Assembly: GCA_001970855.1 (NCBI GenBank)
Contig: LSSN01001720.1
Coordinates: forward strand, 1-34,875
Direction of reading: 5' to 3'
Length of the DNA: 34,875 bases
Origin: Smittium culicis
Taxonomy: Eukaryota; Kickxellomycota; Harpellomycetes; Harpellales; Legeriomycetaceae
Of the stretch, positions 9,826-20,878 are shown in pieces. Numbering within the stretch: position 1 is the stretch's first letter; every line of letters begins with the position of its first letter. Under the pieces are notes generated by a model. It saw only the letters and a list, made by a program, of their open reading frames with translations. It was not told the DNA's origin and did not search any database. A program made the translations under genes and the position numbers.

Positions 9826-10896
9826 ATATTATTCTGTCAAAACTAATACAAAAAATTTAACATTATACAAGTGCCAGCTAATTTTTATTATGATATTTAA
9901 AAAATTTATTTATATTCATTCAATTGTTGTTAAAACAAACAATGTATTAAAATAAAATTATACACAATTCTAATATCATAAAAATTTTCTAACTTAGGTT
10001 ACCCCAATCCAAATATATTGTTTGTGAAAAACCTTTCCGTAGTTTAGAGGTATAATAGTGAAATTTTTACTTCGTTTAATACTATAATTATACAAAACCA
10101 TCACAACCCTTTACTAAGAAACTGCCGATAACGACATATGATTTATAGCTCTGAAATAATAGACTCAGCTTATCAAGTTTTCCGAGATCAATATACGTTA
10201 TTAATACACTTCAACAAAATCTGCACAAGATATGAATACTTGATTAAATCATAGAAACTTTTAAGATAATATTATTGTAACAATGTAAATTTATTTTCCG
10301 ATTTTATGTATGAGCCTTATTTGAATCAAAATTTTCATAACTATTTATCTATTAGGCGATCATATAATATAAAATTCTAGTATTTTGTTGGAGTGAGGTT
10401 AATAAAATAGATTTTTAAACTTTAATTATACAGCTCACTTGATGAAATAACTGAATGAAATTTATTCGTAAGTATAATAATAAATTAATTTTAGACAAGT
10501 AACTGTTTTAAAATCAGATGATCTAATATGAATTAGCTAACTTATTATTATTTCATTTGATCAACTTGCCTAGTTTTTAGCTTTAATTCAGCAGAAAATT
10601 TTAATTGAATAATTGTATACTTGTAACATAGAAAACCAGAGTAAAATATTTAATGTTATCTGTATTGAAGTAATAGTATATTTTGTATTTTTTGAGTATA
10701 TTAATTAAACATGAAGTATACAACACATTTTTTGTATCATTAATAGTATATATATAAATTTTAAATTTGATAAGAATTAATTCTCTTATTCATATATAAT
10801 CGATTATAAACAAAGCTTTATATCGCATCACATTGAATGAATATATTAAATTGGAGCTAAACTAAGTATATTTTTTATTAATGAAAGGTAAATGAG

Positions 10897-11990
10897 AAAA
10901 GAATGTATTAAAGCATAAATTTCATATTATATTTCAGCAAGAGATAATTTCCTAGAGAAATAAGAGACTATAAGAAGATTATTATTGTATTATTTCTGTT
11001 ATTAATTGCCCTCATAAAGTAGCCGGTGGCTTTAATTTTAACTAACCACACCTTTTAATGAATTGGGTAACTGATTATTGAGAGGATTTCGGATAGTAAA
11101 ATATATTCCTGATGATTTTAAGCATCATTGGATTATTTAATCATGATATGATTTCAGAGTAGAGTGAGAGCGGGTGAGATTATTTGGACAGATAGGGAAT
11201 AAAATTTTGTTTGAATTATACGATCTCCATAGTGAATTTTAAATTATGAAATATCTAAAGTGCCAGCCAAAAAGTTAAATTGTATGATTTGGCTGATCAA
11301 AATTGATGTCATAAGATGAGTCTATATGTCATAGTAAAGATTATTATTTGGTCTGAAATTATTAGATTGATAGTTATCAGTTATGCTTACTTTCTAGTAG
11401 TTTGTTGAGAACCTAGATGAAATAATTCTATTGCTCTATGAATAAGATAAATAATAATAAATTGTATTCTAGATAAACGATGTTATATTTATCTAGAAAT
11501 TTTCTGTTTAAGTCATTATTAAAATTTTTAAAGGTGGTGAATGCGTTGGTAATAATTAAAGGTATAATGTTGTAATCCAAGTACAAAAATCTTCAGCAAA
11601 ACACAGTTTTCCAATTATCTACAGCACAAATCTTAATCAAGTTATAAGACAATAGATGTCTAGCTTGGTGACGAATTATATAGAATGTATTCGTTCATAG
11701 AATTCTTCATTTTTTGAAAGTGGATAATAATTATTTAAAATATTTTGATTCATATTTCTAATAGTAGATGATCAGTGTGTGATCCCTGAATTTATTAATT
11801 GTGAATATTATTGGAGAAATACAGTGTGATTTGATGGTTTAATGAAACCGATCATAATTTTCTCGTCGATTTGACCATTAGATTATTCAGTTATGTCTCT
11901 GATAGAGTGTGATTAAGTCCCAAAAAAGCGGTAGAATAAGGCTTTTAATCTATAGTTCAATCATAATATCTTTGATCAGATAGCTCGCTA
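10897..11990 (-). pseudogene. Reverse transcriptase-RNase H of Gypsy relic B
   Basis: Minus-strand blocks in order are: GFIKPS (about 11845), NNYYPLSKNEEFYERI, FVTKLDI, YNLIKICAVDNWKTVF (about 11646-11599), ITNAFTTFKNFNNDL and KFLDKYNIVYLEYN (ending at 11461), and for RNase H YFSRKLSLAEI, a stop, then YEIYALIHSF (10962-10897). These match the canonical series ending in TNAPATFQxFxND, FLDxxVxVYLDDILIYS and YFSRKLSPAExNYEIYxKEL. The spacing of about 500 bp from the YLDD site to the RNase H motif is normal for the superfamily. The catalytic YLDD is replaced by YLEY (11478-11461), so both the aspartate pair and the frame are lost. No working enzyme is possible. The RNase H wording is close to ascomycete Gypsy elements as I know them. 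Confidence 0.9.
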
Positions 11991-12045
11991 GCTATTATCT
12001 TGTAAAACACAGCAAATAATTCCTGGTACTCAGTGATTATTTTAT

Positions 12046-12231
12046 CTATTTTATGATTTTCAATATTAAGGTCAGAATCCAGAGATGATTGGTGTCTGGC
12101 CGAATATCATTTTTGTCATGCTTTTGACTTTCATCAATTATAGGCTCAAATTCTGGGTCAGGATGTTCATGTATTTCTCCAACGGCAGGATTATAATTAG
12201 GTTCAGAGTGAATATCAAAAAATTCGCCCAA
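12046..12231 (-). pseudogene. Surviving acidic open frame between protease region and RT of relic B
   Basis: A 61-codon frame beginning MGEFFDIHSEPNYNPAVGEI is unusually rich in D, E, H, N and P for this AT-rich DNA (a later stretch reads HEHPDPEFEPIIDESQKHDK). It lies just upstream of RT in the pol direction, in the usual position of a poorly conserved acidic linker between protease and RT. The AT-biased tail (LTLILKIIK) suggests the frame has already run into decayed sequence. I recognise no domain. The matching part of relic A (about 440-630) is not open over the same length, so this is a chance survivor of pol rather than a gene. Confidence 0.4.
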
Positions 12232-13199
12232 ATATGATGATGAACTATTATTTTCATTAAATTCAACCTAGATTATGCTACCTGATTTGCCTGAAGGCTG
12301 ACTATATATCGCATTAACTTTAATTTTTTGGTAGCGGTTTTGCATTCAGAGGTTAATATCGAATTGAATTGAATTTTTATTCAAAGCTATATTTGAACTG
12401 AGATAAATTAGCCTAATAAGTCCTAAATATGGTAATATTCGTAGAATTTATAAGAAACAGTGTTTTTTACTCAGAGTTACGGGATATAAATATAATTAAT
12501 GTATTGGTAAAGCATCTACAGATTATTTTCCCTGGTAATTTTTATGACTTAAAAATTCTAGGTTTATATTATAGATTATGCTTTAAGTAAATAGGTTGAG
12601 GGATTTAATAGTTTTACAGTCGATGAATCTATCTGATGCGTCTAAATCATTAAGACATAAAGTATCTACATATCGCTCTGTTATTTTTTCAAATATTTTT
12701 GTTCGAAAATATAACAAATAGAGAGAAAAGCTACTATATTATAACTTATTGAAAAATTTTAATCCCAGTAGTGGCGTATGAAGAACTGCTGCGAAGTTTT
12801 TTACCCCTTTTAATCTTGTGTGCCCGGTAGCGAATTTAATGACTGTACTGTACTCAATATAGGACAATTTCATGGCCTCAATGTCTCTAATATTCTTGAG
12901 CAATAAGAAACGGACATAACCGGGAAGTGAAGTCTTTATTTCGCCGGAAAATTATAAGAGCTGTTTGGAGTAGTAAATATTTTTTGTTGGTTTGGATAAA
13001 ATTGGTATGGATAGTAGTAGTAGATGGTACTGGTGGTGCAGGATAATGTCTTAGGTAATATAAACGAGAAGATTATGAGTGATTATGATGCCGAATATAT
13101 CAGTTTGAGAGACGTTTGCCTATTCAGAGTTCAATGTCGATAATACTCACAAGGCTGTTATATAGATCATTGTTGATCATAAAACTCATAAATTTTCGT

Positions 13200-13620
13200 T
13201 TAGATCCCATAATAATTTATACACTAAGGTTAGCCGGTGGTATTAACATAAATTTGCTAAGGTACATACATTGACAGCGTATACTGCTACCCACATGGTG
13301 ACCTGTAAAAGTTTTTATTAAAGACCTCGGACTCTGATTAAGTTTCTTGGATCGATAAATTTTCTTTAAAATTCTTTGAAAAAAATTGATAACAACTTAA
13401 TAGTTGGAGAGATGTCCGAAATAAGGTTTTTAAAACAGACAATTCCTGAAACAAGTATTTTTGCACCAATTTGATCAAATCAGTTACTCTATTGATTGAA
13501 ATATTTTTTCTTATCTCAGAATTTTAAGCTCATTTTAGATAAAATCCTGATAACTCGAAGTGCTTTCATTAAATATGTCGGCTTCAGTGAATTTTCTAAT
13601 TAGTTATCAATAATAGAAAC
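13200..13620 (-). pseudogene. Gag (capsid-like) remnant of Gypsy relic B
   Basis: The segment 13297-13250 reads MWVAVYAVNVCTLANL on the minus strand, parallel to YQVVAVFALEFRSLATKSG of relic A. Both fit the YxxxFxxLA core of Gypsy capsid domains. DNA similarity with relic A continues to about 13620 (GATAACTCGAAGTGCTTTCA versus GATAATTCGCAGTGCTTTAA). Frames are broken, and no start codon or zinc knuckle can be assigned with confidence. Confidence 0.5.
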
Positions 13621-13900
13621 ATTGCTGGCGTGACTGAAATGATAGTTTTATGATGTTATTTCCGATCTCAAGTTAATTATAAAATTTTTTTCCATCTTTC
13701 TGATTATATTCAAGTATTATATCATAACTAGTATCATCGACAGCGATAACTACAGAATCATAATTTATGTTTCGATAATACAACGTCTTGAAATCAAGGT
13801 TTATATTTATTTTTTGATATCATATCGCTGAATTCAAGTTTAGCTTCAAGATTTTTTTAAATATCAAAAATAATAAAATTTTAGAAATTTAAAAATAGCT

Positions 13901-16559
13901 ATCTAGTACAAAAAGTTGCTTTTCAAACTTTTAGATGCAAATTAAGTCATTTAAAATAATAATATAAAATAAACTAAAAACAGTTGAAAATAACAATTAA
14001 AAATGAAATGCTGATTTTCCCGATTATGGAAAGTTAGAATCGTAATTATATTTGGAAAAATATTTTGAAATTTTAGATGTAACCAAGCTAAGGATATAAC
14101 GATAAGACTAGTATTATTCCTGACTATATTTATTCATTTTTGTAGCTACAGTATAATGCAATTTTTAAATTGTTTGAAATATTTTTATATACTTCATCGG
14201 TTATATTGTGAGTTAGTATGTATCTTATCAATTGATTTACATTAAGATAGATGAATATATTTTTGTACAAAATTAATATTAATTATCATTTAATGTATAT
14301 TTTCTAAGAAAGTCGTATTAGTAATCATGGATATATATAGATTAATTATACCATATTCGATAAAATTAAGCATATATAGCCGTTAAATATATTGATCATA
14401 TAAGTTTATTTTAATAAAAATTTCATAATATGCATAGTATCTATAATTAAATTTTTTGATATTAAATGATAAATAAATCGGTTATAAATATTATTATTAA
14501 TATTTTTTAAAAAAAATACAAACGAAATCTTTATTTACTACTAAATAATTTCATAAAATTGGAATTATAATACTTTTTAATTGAGTTACTAATATAAATC
14601 TTAGGTCATGTAAGAATTTATAGATATTAGATTGAAATTTTAATTCTATATTTAATAAAAATATAAACATAATGTTTATTTATAGTATTAATTCGCAAGT
14701 ATATTGTGTATTTAATTATTTTAAATTTATACTTTATTATCTAAATAAAATATTCAGAATAAATATAATTAATAATTTTAAAGTGTATTAAAGTAAAAGA
14801 CATTGTTATTGATAAATTTTATTTTTATTTTTATTATAATTTATTAGGTATTTTTTTTAGTATAAAATAATCTAAAATATTATTTTATGAGATCAATAGT
14901 ATATTTTAAAGATACTTGATTATAATTATAATTATATTCAAAACAAGAAACACTATGCCTATTATTTATTATAAACAAATAAATATGTATATAATACAAT
15001 AAAAATTTTTGATGCTTATTAGTCTACATATTTATATAATAAATTAATACTGTATATGAAAAAATCATTTGTGATTATTTAACATTGTTAAATAAACTTA
15101 ATTTTTTTAAATTTTACAATGCAATTAAAATTTATTAACAAATAATTAGTACGCAGCTTAAAAAGTTGCATCATTAATTGCAGCAGGACTTAACAATTCT
15201 TTATCCTCATTTGTTATATAAAATGTAAATTAAAACTAATCTTATTCAAAAAAAAAACTATTAATAATAATTATTGATATAGATTTATAAATAATACTTC
15301 ATGCTATTTATTTCAATAAACAATACAATTCTAATCAAATCGATGTTGAAAAATAATAAATCAAACTAATAAATCGTCAAATCATAATTCCAAATGAAGA
15401 CTTACTTTTACACTAATACTCAATTAGCATTGGCTGTTTTGGTTAAATCTTAATCATTTATAGTAAACACCATTTATTATAATTGGAATATGATTTGTTA
15501 AGGATTTTAAAAGCATGAATATTTTTGTTGTTATTTTACAAGATACCAATAGATGTTTTGAATTTGAATTTAAACTATTTATATTGAATACAATTGGCTA
15601 AATTCGATAAATAATATAAAGAAATAACATATGAAAAGGATAATTATTGGTTATATATTATTTTCATCCAATTAATTTTGATTGCGTATATCAACTAGTC
15701 AAATTTTAATTTGACTACCTAGTTTTAATAAACAAATTCAACAGCCACTAATTGTGATATAAATTTCAAAAAATTTTTACTACTAATTGCTAATTTTAAT
15801 TCATCTAAACAAGTTATGGAGTAAAAAATTCAAAAAAATTCACAGCTCTTTAACAACGAATGCTATCATAATAGCTTAGATTTTAACTATTAGATATGTT
15901 ATCTCTTGGTTTATAAAGTTAAGGTAAGCTCTATATTAATTAATTAACAGAACTATATAAATAAATCAAGCTTATTATCAAGCTAGATGTAGGGATAATT
16001 AAGTGTGTTATGGTAAGCTAAAAATCTTTTTAATTTGAACTATTTGAATGCATAATAATAGAAACTAATCGAACCATCATCCTGTGCACTAAAAGCTAGA
16101 TCAAACATATAATCTAGCTCACCGTTATAGGTACGAGTAGCACTAAAAATCTACAATTCTAATGAAGAATGAAGATGAGTCATTTAAATTATCTGTGATA
16201 ACTTTACAACTTATGATATAGCGTATAATTTTAATAAAAAATATTTGTAGTTTGCCTTGTCTAGGAAAATATAAATCAAATTAAACAAATTTCAACAACG
16301 AAAATAAAACTGACTGAGAGAAAATATAGTTACAAGTTATACTTAATATTAATAAATTGCACCAGCTTTTACTATTAATAATATATCTTTGAAATCTTTT
16401 AAATTATATATTAATTAATGTAATCATATTCATTATATAATTAAGCTAATCTATTATCTAAAATTTATAAAAAATTAAATATTATTAAAATAATATAAAC
16501 TTTAAACAACAAACATTGCGTTTTATTATACATATAAAGATCACGAAACTATATAAAAT
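13901..16559. other. AT-rich desert, no gene
   Basis: No supported gene. It lies upstream of relic B in that element's own orientation, where its 5' LTR should be, but no LTR ends are readable. Between about 15420 and 15720 several ATTGG/CCAAT words recur (CATTGGCTG, ACCAATAGATG, CAATTGGCTAAAT, TTATTGGTTAT, ATCCAATTA), reminiscent of the dispersed repeat at 3690 and 7940, but I could not make a firm alignment. A near-perfect palindrome occupies 15697-15716. Confidence 0.5.
15697..15716. repeat. 20-bp palindrome AGTCAAATTTTAATTTGACT
   Basis: Two 9-bp arms, AGTCAAATT and AATTTGACT, flank a 2-base centre. It sits among ATTGG/CCAAT words. It could be a dimeric protein-binding site in an old LTR, or a chance event in AT-rich DNA. 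Confidence 0.6.
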
Positions 16560-17240
16560 AAAACTACTACCTTTAAAATGCTAACAATAAGCCAATATTG
16601 GAATCAAATTCTAAAATAACTACAACGAATTCAATAATCTCAAATATGCGAAAGAAAAAATATGTAAGATACAATAAATTGACTCAAAAAATAACGTTAC
16701 AAATAACGTTATACCTAAAAATAATTATCAATAACGAATTTAAATACTTCAAATATCGATCTATAAGAAAACAAAAAAAATCAATAAAATCGTAAACCTC
16801 AATTACTCAATGTTTCAAAATCTCATCATAGAATAAGGTATTTATTCGTCACAGCCACACTAATACGTCTAAACGATTAGAAACTTGAAAAGCCTCAATA
16901 AATCAATACAAAAAATATATATCTATTTAAAATACAACAAACTGTCATCAAAACTTATATATTCTCAACTCAGCAATAAATCAAGATAGAAACAGCTTAT
17001 TACACAAAAACATCAGGGGCTCCGTGATTCGAAATAAAATCCTCAACACAGCAACATTAAATATATTAACTCTGCAACACTGACACTGATAGGTTATAAA
17101 CCTTTTAAATTTTAAATATATCAACACCTCAACTCACTAATAATTCAAAAATTCTTTAGTTCTAAACTTCAAATGTCTCAACACTTGTTCAACTCAACAC
17201 AGTAAAAACTCGGATTAGAAAACATAAAAATCCCAAAGCT

Positions 17241-17264
17241 GCAACACTGGAACACTAGAACACT
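17241..17264 (+). repeat. Octamer run GCAACACT-GGAACACT-AGAACACT
   Basis: Three consecutive 8-bp units share AACACT and differ only in the first two bases; a fourth, decayed unit begins GCAA. The run shows that the large C-rich block retains the same period as block 1. Confidence 0.85.
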
Positions 17265-17679
17265 GCAAAAATATTTCATCTCAAAATATCGAAACGAAAT
17301 CAATATACACTGGTACAATAAAACACTTAATGATTTGAATTATCATCACAATAAAAACTCATCGATTCGAAAGCATAACACACCAATTTCTTAATGCTTG
17401 TAATGAGCAACTCAGAAAAGCAACAAATATTTAGTTTTATAACGCAGCAACACCGCAAAATAGTGAAGCTTCAATAACTCACCGATTCGATAACTCAAAT
17501 TCTTAAGCAAAAAATATATTTACTCAGCAGCACAACATCAAATCAATACATCAACTAAACAATAAAAAAAATATTCAGGGTCTTGAAAATATCATAACAG
17601 CAACATCTCAACAACTCAATTATTCGTATCCTCAAGTTTTTGAACAATTCTCCACATCACCACAGAAAAAATTATATAA

Positions 17680-17735
17680 TTCAATACTTCAATACTTCAA
17701 TACTTCAATACCTGAACACCTGAACACCTCAGCGC
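17680..17735 (+). repeat. Seven consecutive octamers: TTCAATAC x4, CTGAACAC x2, CTCAGCGC
   Basis: Four identical TTCAATAC units (17680-17711), two identical CTGAACAC units (17712-17727) and one CTCAGCGC unit (17728-17735) stand head to tail. Two different homogenised variants side by side indicate recent local unit duplication by slippage within an older array. Confidence 0.92.
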
Positions 17736-20700
17736 CTTATCATACAATATAATCAATAATACAACTCCTCAACGTTTTACCTTACCAAAAAAACAATAAT
17801 TCAATACGCCAACAACTAAGCATAACATCGAATTAAAGTTTAGAAATTTTCTAATCTTGAGTGCAGAAACACCTTAATAAAGCATCATCATATATCTCAT
17901 AAAGCAGAATCACTTAAAAACTTGATCGATTTGATACGAAAAATACCTCAACACTGCAATATTATATCAACTTTTCAAATAGATATTAGAAATATTCAAA
18001 AAATTCAAAATTACCAATAATGAAATGAATATAATTAATTAATATCTCAGCGATTCTCAACCTCTAACATTTCCTAAATATCAAAAAATAAATACTAAAA
18101 CTCAACGTTTTGAAACAATTTATACCCTCAATCAGCAACAAATCAACACCTTTTTGTATCGAAACTTAAATAATTCTACTCAGCTACTTCTCTACTTAGA
18201 AGCACTTCAACACATTAACGGTTTGAATACTTAAAAATAATAATACAGCAATTACTCTACACAGCATTTCCTCATAAAAATATATTATTCGAAATTTCAA
18301 CACCTACCAACTAAAAAATAAACGCATTAAGACCTCATCACAGCTAATACTCATGTAATCAATTCTTTTTTATTTCATCAATGCAATTATATTTTTTTAC
18401 AATATGAAACCTCAATAATTTACACTCAAATTCATGAAACCTCTAGAATTATTACCTAAACGAATGACACCGTAGAAAAGAGTCGATTATCACCTCAACA
18501 ACTCAAAAATTTTCGAATTGAAAACTTATATGATGTACGCCTCAACATATTTAAAAATTATTCTTTTCTCTCTAAAAATTAATAAATCAAAAAGTCGACA
18601 ATTCTAAAAAAAATCACCTCTACAATAAGCATCTAATCTTCAAATCGCTTCGATTTTTAACTATAAATCCACGAATATTGAATTTTACTTTCACAAATCC
18701 TCATCTACAAAACTCCAAAACTACCAAACTTATGCTAAACAGCAAATTGACTTTCTGTTATAGATCCTCGAATGTCAAACCTAAACACCTCGATTGTCAT
18801 TTTAGACTATCGAACATCATATAATCGTTTCTGAATCCCCAATATCGCAACTATTGATTCTAAATAACGCGGAAATCGAGTCTCAAAAACTCAGCAATCG
18901 ATCTACAATACTGAAAAAACTGATCCTCAACACTGCGGCAACCAAAAAATTACTCCTCAGCACTTAACATCTCAATAGCTTTCAGTGTGATAATTGATCT
19001 TCAACTCCTCAACTCTCAAATTATCAACAGTTTGACTGCCAGTAAATCAAAAACTCAACTCCAATCTCCTCGACACACCCAAATAGACTCGTAAATACAT
19101 TGTCTCTAAATAATCAACTTCATCACTCTTCATCATTGGAACAATAAATTTGATCTACAACACTTTTATTCAATTGTACATAACTCTCTTATATACCCCG
19201 ACTACCGGCTCTCGATCCACAGCACAATACCACACTTTTTAAAAAAAACTTTCGACTTGCATAATGTCAATACCTTGATCCACTACACAAATACAACACT
19301 AATCTAAACATGTATACACTTCGAATCTCGAAGCTTTAATCTATACATGATAAAAATAGATTCCATGAACCGCGAACCTCATCTCTTTGACTGCAGGTCT
19401 TAAAAACCATAACGCGCTATACTCAACACTTCAACTCTAAAATCACTAACAAATTAACTTCTCGACAATCCATTCATAGTCAATGAAACTCTAATTATCG
19501 AATCCTCGATTCAAAATTCCTCAAAAACACGATAATTGATCTCAAAAATCATCAAATCATTTCCTCTCAACACCTCGACTCTAGATCTACATATCCTCGA
19601 CGCTCAATCGTATAGATCTCGATAGTAGATATTCGATCCTCAATCCAATTAATTTGAATTCAACTACGCCTCATTCATGATCCTCTAATCTTTGATTTAC
19701 GACCCTCAAACCTATGAATCTAAATCCACAAAAATCGACACCAAACTCTTCATTACCTCAAATCTTATTTTCATGATACCATCACACTTCCTCTCTTGAC
19801 TCTTCATCGCCTCAAAGCTATGTTCATAAACCATCATCTCTCAATCAACAAATTCACACTACCAATTCATAACACCTCGATCTAATTTCACTAATCTTTA
19901 ATTCACGATTCTCAGCTAATCGAGCCACAATTGATAAACACCTCGACTCATGATCAACACTATATCTAAAACTCAACTCAACTACACCGTAACTCATCTA
20001 ATCTATATCCTCATCTATCTACTTTCAACACTACTACTCTATGACTATCATCATCTCGACTCTCAACTAAACCAAATTTCGAATTTCGATCCTAAAAATC
20101 TCAATTCTCGATCCTCATCATTTCAACGCCGTAACTCATCAACTTTTTAAACACTTCCAACTTTCTTCATCTTTGGATCCTCAGCTCAACTTTACTCATC
20201 TACACATTACCCTATCTACATATAAATTTACATTCAAGAATACAACTCTTCAAAAGTAAACTACACAACACCCTGTACCTTGACACAAAGTATCTTAGTA
20301 CTACAATTCTCTACTTCCTCAGCACTCTAAACTTCGGCACTCCTAATTCATGACACCTCAGTATCATTTCACATCGAGATTCTATACACTACATTTCCAC
20401 GTTACCACGTTTCCACATCTCCATATCACCGCGAAAGCTCAAAACCTTATCATCTTCAGCTCTACATCCACCATCACTTTAAAGCACTTGGATTCGAAAC
20501 TATGGCGAATCCTATCTTCATTGATTTATCTCAACAAAATTTCAATAATTTCAATACTACTATCATTACTATCTCTCACTACTTAATTACACTCGATACA
20601 ATTAATTTTTTCGGCACTACAGCACTAAAATATTTGAGTCTTTAACGTTTCAAATAATTCTCGTTGTCACATTGATTAATACCTATTCGAATCTTTAAAT

Positions 20701-20878
20701 ATTCTATTTGATCATCATATCTACTTCAACAACCTTAATACAAAAACTCGACACCAACTTTTCCTTAAAAACTAACATATTATAAACTCTCCATGCTAAC
20801 TTCATCAACTCAAAATATCATACAACCCCAATCTAATATATAAAAATTTAACTCAGAAATCATGTTTATATATAATAT

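Larger units (their letters stand above)
9826..13900 (-). mobile_element. Ty3/Gypsy retrotransposon relic B (most complete copy)
   Basis: Minus-strand element with traces, from high to low coordinates, of gag (about 13620-13200), an unassigned acidic open frame (12231-12046), RT (about 11990-11290) and RNase H (10962-10897 and onward), followed by a 3' part shared with fragment C down to 9826. Only about 0.9 kb lies between the RNase H motif plus its expected remainder and the end at 9826. That is too little for a full Gypsy integrase (roughly 400 residues or more) plus a 3' LTR, so the 3' part is internally deleted or the true end is not where the similarity ends. I could not read the integrase HHCC or DDE motifs. 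Stops and frameshifts are frequent. The 5' end near 13900 is uncertain. Confidence 0.85.
16560..20860 (+). repeat. C-rich, G-poor satellite block 2, decayed octamer array (about 4.3 kb)
   Basis: The plus strand is dominated by CTCAAC, ATCAAC, CAACAC, CTCGAC and GATCCTC words, and G is scarce. In several places an 8-bp period can be read in phase: GCAACACT, GGAACACT, AGAACACT (17241-17264); AGCAACAT, CTCAACAA, CTCAATTA near 17600; seven octamers at 17680-17735; and CCTCAATC, AGCAACAA, ATCAACAC near 18125. Toward the right (19500-20150), CTCGAC/CTCGAT and GATCCTCAA variants are commoner, as if the older unit carried a CpG later changed to CA or TA. Open frames here (such as 16598-16795, 19950-20150, 20350-20586) are artefacts of a strand poor in stop-forming words and are not genes. 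The block ends at Gypsy fragment C. Confidence 0.75.

Noticed and set aside
9826..10880. Integrase domain of relic B
   Set aside because: Neither the HHCC zinc finger nor the DDE blocks could be read in any minus-strand frame, and the interval is too short for a complete domain plus LTR.
4600..16150. Inverted pair between about 4620 (CATACTCATCGGTATAAG) and about 16120 (CACCGTTATAGGTACGAGTAG)
   Set aside because: Similarity is limited to about 20 bp with gaps, not distinguishable from chance.
16598..16795. 65-codon plus-strand frame rich in K, N, I and T
   Set aside because: Composition is purely that of AT-rich DNA at the edge of the satellite block. No domain or context.
19950..20586. Plus-strand open frames rich in S, T, L, H and N in the C-rich block
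   Set aside because: A G-poor strand rarely forms TAG/TGA stops, so long frames appear by composition. The underlying DNA is octamer satellite.
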